Below, piece by piece: positions 25,775-35,198 of a DNA stretch of 64,000 bases (position 1 is the stretch's first letter; each line of letters begins with the position of its first letter). A model generated the notes under the pieces. That model was not told the origin of the DNA. It saw only the letters and a program-made list of their open reading frames with translations, and did no database searches. Position numbers and translations under genes: made by a program. The stretch is from Phalacrocorax aristotelis (Eukaryota > Chordata > Aves > Suliformes > Phalacrocoracidae): positions 53,268,918 through 53,332,917 of the forward strand of contig NC_134277.1 in NCBI RefSeq assembly GCF_949628215.1. Direction: 5' to 3'.

Positions 25775-26192
25775 CAGATCCACAGGGCCACAGAAATGAT
25801 CCAAGGGCTGGAGCACCTCTCCTACGAGGACAGGCTGAGAAAGTTGGGGTTGTTGAGCCTGGAGAAGGCTGTGGGCAGACCTGATTGCAACCTTCCAGTA
25901 CTTAAAGGGGGACAACAGAAAGGATGGGGCAATCTCTTTAGCAAGGCCTGTTGTGACAGGACAAGGGGTGAGGGTTTTAAAGTAAAGGAGGTTGATTTAG
26001 ACTGGATATAAGTAAGAAATTTTTTACAGGTTTCCCAGAGAGGTTGTGGAGGCCCCAACCCTAGAGACATTCAAGGTCAGGTTGGACGGGGCTCTGGGCA
26101 ACCTGATCTAGTTGAAGATGTCCCTGCTCACTGCAGGGGGGTTGGACTAAATGACCTCTGAAGGTCCCTTCCAACTCAAATCATTCTATGAA
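25775..26192 (+). mobile_element. CR1 LINE 3' fragment (non-LTR retrotransposon)
   Basis: About 420 bases match the well-known end of CR1: GGGCTGGAGCACCTCTCCTA, GAGGACAGGCTGAGAAAGTT, then the TTCCCAGAGAGGTTGTGGAG segment and the terminal CCCTTCCAACTCAAATCATT with an ATTCTATGAAT tail. The copy is 5'-truncated, as is usual for CR1, and carries small deletions after GAGCCTGGAGAAGG. It encodes nothing intact. It is the clearest marker of a sauropsid, probably avian, genome. Confidence 0.93.
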
Positions 26193-27094
26193 TCTGGGAA
26201 TTATGAAATGGAAATGCAGATTGCCTCGCTCCCTGTGGTGCCAAACTGAGGAATGGTTTTGGTATTGCTTGAGCAGCCTAACCACAAGGAGTACTTGTGA
26301 TACAAAGTCACCTGAACTCAAACAGTCCAACATGTGGCCTTTTGAGGAGTCAGAAAGGGCATCAGCTGGGCACCGACTACCGAATGGGAAAACTGCAGAG
26401 AAAACTGAAAGAACCACAACGATGCTCCATCAGAACTCCATACTTTGTATTTCATGCCAGAAGCAGGAATATTAGCATCCAGATACTTAAGATGCTGAAC
26501 CTGAATCATGGCCAGCCAGATAAGCAACCCAATACGGGAATGTGTTTCACATCAGAAAAAAGCCCCAAGTTTGCAGCTTTATTCACTTCTTCATATATAA
26601 AAATATACATGCATTTTCATAGCTGTGTCTATATAAATCTACCCACACCCCCATATAAAGGCATGGACTAGCGCAGTTGCATGTTCAACATGGCTGTTTG
26701 CAGTGCCATGCATGACAGGACCAGGATTATTTTCCCTTCCTCACTACCTCTTTAACAGAACACAGTCTAAGCTGAACTGAGACCTTCATTCTACAACAGA
26801 GTAGCAAAATTTCCAGCCTCACAACTGCCTGAAGATTGACTGTATTATCCTAACTACCACCGTTACAGAAACATGCAGCAGATGTATGGAACTACACTTT
26901 AACACCTCTTATTTTGTGCCTCAGTCAAACAGGTCATGTTTCACAGCATACCATGAGGGAAACAAGAGACAAGTCTAGTACTGTCCAGTGACACCTGTTT
27001 GCAACAGGTTTCTGACCAACTAGCGCACACACCACAAAACCTCTGCTGCATGTACTTTGAGTGGCAACACAAATACAGGTAAATTTAAGTGCCA
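26193..27094. other. intergenic transition to AT-rich DNA
   Basis: The sequence shifts from moderate GC to AT-rich within this stretch, at about 26560. No gene was seen; the 124-aa open frame at 26297-26671 (plus) has no recognisable domain. Confidence 0.5.
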
Positions 27095-27157
27095 TTTATT
27101 CGCAAGTAAAATGAGTTTTGACTTTACAGAAATAACACATTTAAACGATAATTTATT
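27095..27157 (-). promoter_or_regulatory. two candidate distal poly(A) signals
   Basis: AATAAA occurs on the minus strand at 27152-27157 and again at 27095-27100 (a further one is at 28218-28223). Use of the distal pair would give septin-7 a 3' UTR of about 2.5 kb, close to the length I recall for mammals. In AT-rich DNA such hexamers also arise by chance. Confidence 0.35.
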
Positions 27158-28659
27158 CAGTGGAAGAAAAAAAGTCCTGGGCTGTATCATAGTACCTCTT
27201 TAGCTTATAGACCTTTCATTGGCTACACAGCTACTATACTGCAAACTGCACAGGTTCATGCCTCTTACTCTTTTTTTTTTTTTCCAAATAAAAAAAACCA
27301 CAACTGGAGACTGCAGAAAGTCTGAAAACTAATTCTAATTTTTGGCAAACTCATATTCTTTTGGTGCAGCCCAAACTTACCATAAAACCCAAAGCATTTA
27401 AGAAACAGGAAGTGACAAAGCCTTCCCAAAAGGGCAATGCTCCATTTCAGAAGAGACTTCAAACAGTTGATTTCTAAATTTTAATTCAAATACAAATGCT
27501 ATGTTATAGAATGTCTATGTGACCTCATACAAAAGATCTAACAAAAGCTTCTACTAGTTTCTGATTATCCCGAGTGTGTGTGTGGCAGGATAGAGAATAG
27601 GAGTGGGGAGAACGACAACAAGCACAACTAAAACAGGTTTCCTGATAAATGTAATCCCTATTTCAGAGCAAATGGGAATGCTAAAGCACTAGCATATCCA
27701 CAGACAACGCATCCTGAGTTTTGATGCAATTCAGAACCTGCAGCTTCTGACCTACATAACTTCAGCCTGTTCTTTACATTATTCAATTTATTGAACTGAA
27801 ACCTGAGGGAGCGGGGGCAGACACAGCCAATGTACGTTCTCCATGATGTATTAAAAGATGAGATTTTGCAATTCTGTTTACCTCAAAGGAAAAGCTATGT
27901 CCATTTACTGATAATCTGTGTTGTCTCTGAAAAGAAACAGGCAGAATATTTGAAATGAGTTATAAGTAGGCCTTTATATAGGCTACCGAAAACATCATCT
28001 TTTAATCGGGAACCTCTGAGTAAGTGATATTTCTGGTAAGCATAACACATGTAAAACAAAAGTGAACAGAAATAGAGTGATAGCAGGGGTAATAACAAGG
28101 AACATCTACAAAAACTGAGCTGTTTTTCATTGTTTCACAGGCAAAGCGACATCAGAAGTCCACATTTTTTTAACAACTTACAGGATTATTTTAAATATCA
28201 AGTTCCTGGCTACTACATTTATTAAAACTGACCATCAACTAAAAGCAAAACCAAACCAAAAAATCCCACCCTTGCCAACGAGCCTAACAGAAGTACCCGA
28301 AGGGGCTGCAAACGTGTTGTTACAGGACGACCTCACCAGATGCACAGAAAAGCTTGCAGAAGGTGCAAGAGAGCGCGGAAGGCGCCCGGAAGCACAGCAA
28401 GCGGGACGCAGCGCAGCGGTGCGAACGCTTGGTGCCCTCTTCTGGGCAAGACTGACCCTTGTTTTGCCAATTCCGAGCACAGCCACCGGAACCGGGTTTT
28501 TCTAACAATCCACAACGCAAAGGCATTTTCTGTACCTTATACTAACCCTTGGGCAAATCAAAGCGGAGGTCAATCCAGCCTGGATGGAGAGCAGAAGGCT
28601 CAAAGGTTTCCCAAAGAAGTTCTTGGCTGTTTCAACTCCTTTAAAGTTTCTGACACAGC
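27158..28659 (-). other. AT-rich region past the proximal poly(A) site; possible extended 3' UTR
   Basis: No gene was recognised. The sequence is AT-rich apart from the CpG-dense block at 28272-28500, described separately. A T15 tract lies near 27270-27285. If the distal poly(A) signals are used, the whole stretch is septin-7 3' UTR; otherwise it is intergenic. Confidence 0.3.
28272..28500. other. CpG-rich islet in AT-rich DNA
   Basis: About 17 CpG dinucleotides fall in some 230 bases by my count, clustered in 28370-28430 (GAGCGCGG, GGCGCCCGG, GACGCAGCGCAG). The flanking kilobases have almost none. Both strands are open over this stretch, but neither translation looks like a known protein. 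It could be a small unmethylated regulatory island, an old inserted GC-rich sequence, or part of a long septin-7 3' UTR. I do not recognise a repeat family. Confidence 0.5.
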
Positions 28660-29646
28660 AGGGTGTTACATCACAACATTGTTTATTATGTGACTTTTTA
28701 CAATACAAACAAAAATACAGAAATGCAGTATATGAATACAGCTAAATATGAAATGGTGATGTTTTTCTTGAGGCCATATTCCCATTTCTAGTAAAACAAA
28801 GAAAGACTGCACACAGGTAGAAACAGGTTGGTAGTTAACTCCACAATTTTGCCTAGAAATGACCTATAAATGCATTTTCCAGCTACTTACCATAAAATGT
28901 AAAAAGGGAGTCAAAGGAAAGTTTTACTCACTGGTTCCTACCATATGAAAGAAGCTATATTCTATTTAGGAGGGCCAATATATGGAAAAATATCTAAATT
29001 AAATGTTATTACAAAAAATGAAGCAGTAATGAGATCCTTCTGGCTAAAGAAGTTACTAAATGAGAATAGCATATATTTAAAGAACCCAAAACATAAAGGG
29101 GTTGTTATAAAAAGCTTAGGTGCACTGTAAGCCTACAACTTTTGTTTTTCCATGTGTACTTTTAAACAATGGAAGTGTCAAAAATAGGGTCAACCGTGTT
29201 AGACTAAATTACATTATTGTATGTTACGCTGCACTGAATGGAATTCTTGTATTATAATAATAGAGAAGCATCGTTTGCATCTTATTATGGCAATTTATCC
29301 TCACTAAAAACAGTCTAGAGTCCTTGCATTTTTTTAGTATCCTGTAAACCGTCAAACCACCAGAACATGATTGTACAACAGTAAAATGTTTTCTTCTGCA
29401 TTAAAATGACATCTGTTTAAAAAAAAGAAAAAAGGTACTCAGAGCTGTTATTTTTCCAAGTACACAACACCCTAGACAATTCAAGGCATCTCATTCTCCA
29501 TCAAAATTAACAAAAATTTGTCATGCTGTTAAATCCATTACTATGGATACAACTGGTGCAAAATTGGTCAAACGGATCCAACAAACACTGATGTCCAGGC
29601 TGGCATATTGGCAACTAATACATAACTGGTGGTCAAAATGATGCAT
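28660..29646 (-). other. SEPTIN7: septin-7 3' UTR (proximal form)
   Basis: This stretch runs from the TAA stop to just past the first canonical AATAAA on the minus strand. It is AT-rich with long A and T runs and no convincing reading frame. The lower boundary is inferred from the hexamer and the GU-rich sequence after it, and is accurate to a few tens of bases. Mammalian septin-7 mRNAs have longer 3' UTRs, so this is probably the proximal of several forms. Confidence 0.6.
28682..28687 (-). promoter_or_regulatory. poly(A) signal AATAAA, septin-7 proximal
   Basis: TTTATT on the plus strand reads AATAAA on the transcript strand, about 960 nt after the stop. It is followed by GU-rich TGTTGTGATGT, a typical downstream element. 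No other AATAAA was seen between the stop and this site. Confidence 0.6.
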
Positions 29647-29686
29647 TTAAAATATCTTCCCTTTCTTCTTATTCTTTTCCAAGGTT
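29647..29686 (-). CDS. SEPTIN7: septin-7 terminal coding exon, residues 425(part)-437 and stop
   Basis: Forty coding bases follow a GTTTTAG acceptor: one base completes Arg425, then TLEKNKKKGKIF and a TAA stop (29647-29649). The basic tail equals the remembered mammalian septin-7 C-terminus. The exon continues without interruption into the 3' UTR. Confidence 0.96.
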
Positions 29687-30212
29687 CTAAAACGATACAA
29701 AAAAAAAGTTTGTTAAATAATGCATATTTGCTCTAATCTTTTTTTTAAAAAAAGCTTTAATGCACATCTTTTTAAATATGCATTTTATAAAGCTTTACTG
29801 GTTGCAATACAATGTATGAAAGTTATGTACCAGTGCTTATGCTACATGGAGTCAAGCAATGTATTTATCACTAGATTTCCCCCTCCAAGGACTCAGAAAA
29901 TCAAACACTTGCATTCTCAAAGCTTTAACTCTTCACTCCTCAGACAACTGATGCCACTGAACTTTCACATACAGAGAGAATTTTTCTAGATAGATCTAGT
30001 TAGGTATGGATATAGTGTTTTCTGCAGATTAAAATCTGCTTTAGAAGCTAATCATCTTCCCCAAATTTCTGATATGCTCATTTATAACTAAGAGCAGTTC
30101 AGATTTTTCTTGGCTTTTAAGTGACACTTCTGTAGTGCTCAACTACCACTGACTGTTACCGCCACAGAAATTGCCTTTTAGCAGAAAACTACAGAACAGG
30201 ACTCCAATTTAC
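29687..30212 (-). other. SEPTIN7: septin-7 last intron (526 bp)
   Basis: A GT-AG intron between the second coiled-coil exon and the terminal exon. It is AT-rich; no further exon, repeat or RNA gene was seen. Confidence 0.9.
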
Positions 30213-30352
30213 CTGGAAGAATTCTGTTGTTCCAAAATACGTTGTTGAGCTTCCCAGTTCGCTTTCTCATCCTCAAACTGGCGACGCTTTTCCTCTAATT
30301 CTTTGTGTTGTGCCTCCAAATTCTTTTTCATTTGCTCATGGCGTCGCTGCAG
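30213..30352 (-). CDS. SEPTIN7: septin-7 exon, residues 379-425(part): second half of coiled coil
   Basis: The exon is 140 nt, with a CTATAG acceptor and a GTAAAT donor. It encodes [30 protein letters not shown] and [16 protein letters not shown] with two bases of Arg425. It is strongly helical, charged and heptad-like, and it completes the coiled coil. Confidence 0.97.
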
Positions 30353-32343
30353 CTATAGAAAAAGTTACGAACAGTTGTGAAAACAGTTACGAAAAGTGCA
30401 GAAAACGCAGCAACTTTCAGAGCTGTAGTAACAAACATCAGCAACTATACTAATGCAAGAAAACAGAGGATTATATTTTCTCCTCAGAAAAAGTAACTCA
30501 GAACAAACCCGCTAAAGTTATAGGTATTAGCGATAACAGAAACAAAAAGGGTATTAATCCCATAGTCTCATTTTACAGTTAACAGAAAACATGCCCAAGT
30601 TACAAACAGGAGTTGTAAGCTGCTGCATGTGGCGAACAAAAGGAAGTTCCAAAACGTTGTGATATTTGATGCAAATGTTAAGAAGCACGTTCCAGGGCAT
30701 TTGGGTATCAGTAATGCTTGATTTAGCAGAATCTTTGACTCTTTGTGGGAAAAACACCCCAAACACTGATTTCATCCTGCAGTATTAATTATATTAAGGA
30801 TCTATTTGGGAGAACATTAAGTGGATTAATTTATTCATGAATTACTATTAGTGTTATTGAAGTGAAATGTCTACACTGCCAGGGCAGTATAAGACGTCTC
30901 TCTGCAAGTTGATGGGACAAACTGACAATCAAATGTGTTGTATGTGAGAATTGAGACACTGTCAGGAAAAGTGATTCCTTTTGTGTGGTGTAACACGTTT
31001 CTGAATTGAGTTAAACAAAACTCACTTTTTTCCTTGCTCTCTTGCACAAACCCTTCAAAACATATTTCCTTTTACAGTTGTTTTTTTTTTTTTTTAAAGC
31101 TTTTTACTCAGCACTGTCTATTGCCTACTTTTCTACATTTAGAGAAATACAGGAGAAGTCGATGCAGTCATGAAGGGTGAAGAAAAAAGAATGAATTGCA
31201 TGAAAATCTAAAAGCAGGTATCACAGGATGCACTCAGTCAAAAAGTCATGAGGTACATGAAAAACAAAAAGGAAGATTTTTGTTTGTTTTTCATGTAACA
31301 AGGAGAGTGTGGAGGCCAGAAGTATAAATGGGTTCAAAAGATTTGAGACAAACCAAGGAAGGAAAAATCTGGTGACTAATTAAGCACTGTGATCCAGATA
31401 AAACATCTAGCTTTTAAATCCTCAAATTGCTGACTGGTGTAGCTTAGCATTTATATCCTTATCTATTTGCTTCTCCAAAATGAAGAAAAAAAAAATAAAT
31501 ATCTAGACTGATATTTTTTTTCCCCTCTGATCCAGTATGCCGTGGCTCCTTACAAAGCCTAGGCTGCCAAGCATTTCAACTGCCCTTTGAAGTTTCCTCA
31601 CTTTGCCTCAAATTTAGAAACAAACTTTCTTTTGGAACTTTGACAGTTTTGAACTTCTCTATTAGGCTTCTTGTGGGAAGCTGCCTCCTCAAAACTTAAA
31701 ATTAATTTTCTGCTTAAATGTAATTTTATAATAGTCTCTTAAAAAGATCACTTTGTGAGGTGCTTGAAGCCCATAAACGGGGTCACTGTGAGGACTTCAC
31801 CTGGAGATGACAGAAATTAAATATCCATAAAGTTTATGTATGTTCAAATGATTCCAAAACACTGACAATAATATATCCCTGTCACTTAGTCTAGTAATTC
31901 TCATTCAGACGACTTCTTATAGACATCATATCAAATTTCTGAAATACTTTTTAAATATGCAAATTATCATTACTACATTTGCCTACGTAAATCATGGAAG
32001 TCTCAAGAACTTTTTAAAGCACGTGGAAGAAAATAGGCATAAAATATTCCAAAGAAGAGGAAGAAAAAGAGGGTAAGAACGTTGAGGAGTATTTTAACAC
32101 ACAGTGGTTGTGAAAATAAAAAGAGAATGCATGCGAACATTAAAATTACATTTTAAGTTTGGGCTTATACCGTTTCAGCAAAGACAACAAGCTGAGAAAG
32201 AGTAACTGAGCTACCTTTAAACATAAAATCTAACTACAGAATCGACTCCTAGACAGAGGTTATGCTGCAACGTCTTGGTAAAAAGAGCCATCTCTACACT
32301 TGTTCAGCCTCAAGCATATTGAGGTTTAAGACATTTCGATTAC
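30353..32343 (-). other. SEPTIN7: septin-7 intron (1,991 bp)
   Basis: It separates the two coiled-coil exons. It contains a poly-T tract at about 31079-31096 and otherwise unremarkable AT-rich sequence. The short open frames near 30554-30775 have no protein-like features. Confidence 0.9.
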
Positions 32344-32479
32344 CTCAGCTTCAGAGTCCTTCAGTTTCTGAACTTTTTCTTTGACTTTCATCTCAAACAC
32401 CTGTTCCATTTCCATTTCCATTTTCTTCATTTTGGCTACATGCTCCCTCCTTTCCTCCTCCATCTGTGCCAACGGGCTC
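32344..32479 (-). CDS. SEPTIN7: septin-7 exon, residues 333(part)-378: first half of coiled coil
   Basis: The exon is 136 nt, with a TGGCAG acceptor and a GTAATC donor. It encodes [19 protein letters not shown], then [19 protein letters not shown] and LKDSEAE. Hydrophobic residues alternate with Glu/Lys/Arg in heptad fashion, the C-terminal coiled coil through which septin-7 pairs with SEPT6- and SEPT9-group partners and cross-bridges filaments (family knowledge). Confidence 0.97.
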
Positions 32480-35177
32480 CTGCCAGAAATCCAGAAGAAG
32501 TAGTTAGCTAATAAGAACTATTTTTCCTGCCTGTTACATTAGGACATCTGTAAAAAAAAAAAAAAAACAAAAACAAAAAACACAAGATAAAAATGCTGAA
32601 GCATTAAGATAAGTAGCATGGCTGTACGCACTGCTAGCTTAAACTCAATTTGCATTCTTATATTAACTGGTTTGAGGAAAGCTTAACGAAAAAACATTTC
32701 ATACAATATCTTTTCCTCTCCCACAAATGATTTACATTACATTTAGGTTAACAGAAACTCTTGACTTTCTATCTTTAGGAGAACCTGGTCATGGGAAGAG
32801 AGGAAGTCAAAGTTACAACAAAAAAAATTAGCATCTTCCAAGTGATCTTCAGGCATCTTTTTCCTTCCCGTTCAAATATATACAAAAATTAATGGACACA
32901 ATAAAAATTTTAAGAGCGTTGCAGACAAAAATCCCATTTCCTCTCTAAATCTTCACTGTTCCATGTGAGCCCAAAAGTAAGTTAACATTACAACTGGGTT
33001 GAACACTGTGGTCATACTTTGCAAAAAAGGTTTGGGCAACTGAACATCAATATTTCATGAAAGCGTTAGTTGGAAGATTTTCCTTTAGAAAGCTCCTAAT
33101 AAACTTAATGTACATTATTTTTATATTTTCTACACACTTTTTGGTAACTACTTTCCTGGATTCTACTGAATTCTTGAAGCTGTATAAGCCTGCAATCCAT
33201 GTTATGGCGATACAGGTATTAAATAGCAAGTTTCACACTAAATATCCAATAAAGCAGGATGATTTTGATCTAGTGGTGATTGCTACATACAGTCTCGAGA
33301 GACTTTTCTCCTGCTCAACCAAGAGCAATCAAAACAAACCACTGGCCTCTTGTTTCAGTTTTGAGTATGCACAGCTTAAAATGACAAAGTTTTAACTATT
33401 GTCTTGGTAAAAAAATGAAGACCTGAATATATTTGGAACTGTTAAAATTAACCAGCAGAGGACATCTACTGTAATGTATGCAAAAGTTATTCAGACCAGC
33501 AGATTGTAAAATAGAGGCTGCAAGCCTAAGCCCTATTAAAAAAACCCAAACCAATTTTATTTTCATTTCTTAAAAAAACATAAAACCTGTTCTGATTCAA
33601 ATCATGCAGAAAAAGCATTCTAAAAGGAGAAAGAATTGACTTTTAGTGATGACTGAAATGTAATTAGCAATGTCTATTTTGATTCAGAATTTGCCACTCA
33701 TTCTTAAAGGAGTTTATATATCAAAAATAGTTAAGATCTGTTTTGACTGTAAATGGCTCATTTTAGCTTTCCTGCTTGCCCACCAGCTAACTATACAGTG
33801 AAAGTAATCAATGTCATATGAACTCAAGGCCATATGCACTTTTTCCTCAAATACCAGTATTTTAAAGGTGACAATTGGTGGGGGGAGAGGAGGAAGAAAA
33901 TGGCATTTCTATTAAAAAATAAAATGTAATGGAATCTGAACTAATAGTTGCAAAGCCTGGATTAGCGAGTAAAATGCTGTATAATATATGGTACTGAAAC
34001 TGATGCTTAGTCTGATGTTTACTTTAGCCCGTCAGAAGGCCAACTGCTGGCAAATTTTGTCAAGGAATAAAAAAAAATGGTTAACACACAAGTGAAATAC
34101 AACAATACACAAAAATAAGAAGGAAATGAAAGAAGAGGTGAGTAGCAGTACTTGTGGAAGCTAACCAGCTGTCAAAACAAGACTATTTTCTTGTTACCTT
34201 TTAGAAGTATAAAGTTCTCAACTGTATCTGCTCTTCGAAAATTAACCTAGGAAGTAGATCTGAATACTGAGGAATCATAGCTGCAGTTTCTACAGACTTG
34301 AAATGGGAGTGGAACCATCCTTCTATTGACAACCTAATAACCTAATGGGGATATCACGTGGCTGTATTTGAGAAAGTGGTAAAAATCAGACTGCACAGAA
34401 AATTTCATAAAGTAACAAGCGAGCATTTACAGCTGAGAGCTTTACAACATAGGTCACAACTGGTTTTGTTAGGTCTTAAGTATGTGACATGGGTAAAAGC
34501 ACATCATCCTGTATTTCAGGATAAAACTATACAAGGGACTTAAACAAAAAAAAAAAGAGCTGAAGTAAAAAACAACCACCAACCACTATACAAAGGTGTA
34601 AAACAATTAACTGATTTCACAGGATTTATGTTAAAACAGCCCTCTAAATTAATCTCCCAAAATGAAAATTATTCTAGATACGTGCAAAGTGGAACCTCTG
34701 CGAGCCAGTAATAAAGTAAAACCATGGTCAGAAAAGATTAAAGTAACTAATTCCCCAATCTAATGAAGAGTTGTAAATTTACAGATAAGGATGAAAATTC
34801 CACCAATTCTTTATAAGCATCTATATAGAGATGGTTGAGCTACAGATAGAAATGGGGGGGGAATGTCAATTTATGCAACTCTACTCATTGTTGAAATTTG
34901 ACCGAATTAGTCTTGAGGCATAGCCAAAAAGTTTCTAAAAAGGATGGGTTTTTACAGAGATACTTGTCACTGAAAGTATTTGTAAATTCCTAAAGTTTAC
35001 ATCAGCACAGCTTTAGAACAAAAAAAAAAAAACCTGCTAGGGAAAAAAAAAAAACAATGCCAAGAGTGGGATAACAGGAAACTATTTTAAATTTGAAACA
35101 TAAAACAGTGAAACCCTTTTTGTGTTTATAAAATTTTTGTCTTTAAGTTTTTTGGAAAAATTTAAATGACCACTTAC
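32480..35177 (-). other. SEPTIN7: septin-7 intron, 3' of the microexon (2,698 bp)
   Basis: AT-rich intron with an A-rich tract at about 32551-32580. If the microexon is skipped, this joins with 35199-39642 as one 7.2 kb intron. The 112-aa open frame at 33057-33395 (plus) lies in AT-rich DNA and looks spurious. Confidence 0.9.
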
Positions 35178-35198
35178 ATGCCTTCAACTGTGTCAAAT
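35178..35198 (-). CDS. SEPTIN7: septin-7 candidate 21-nt cassette microexon (adds FDTVEGM)
   Basis: The 21-base segment is flanked by a T-rich tract ending TTTTTTAG and a GTAAGTG donor, both strong. Spliced between the exons ending AA (Lys333) and starting G-AGC, it reads K-FDTVEGM-S in frame: the first base completes the Lys codon and its last two bases start a Met codon. Skipping it leaves K-SPLAQ, the canonical form. It would lengthen the linker between the GTPase core and the coiled coil by seven residues. Size and frame fit the microexon class. I believe longer septin-7 isoforms exist in mammals but cannot confirm that this exon is one of them. Usage and tissue pattern are inference. Confidence 0.8.

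Noticed and set aside
1..26500. Expected downstream neighbour EEPD1 (mammalian gene order)
   Set aside because: Its long first coding exon with two helix-hairpin-helix motifs would be easy to see; no frame on either strand contains such sequence, so the gene, if syntenic, lies outside the window.
28272..28505. 77-aa (plus) and 83-aa (minus) frames in the CpG islet
   Set aside because: Both strands are open because the islet is GC-rich. Neither translation resembles a protein I know, and the minus frame simply runs into AT-rich flank.
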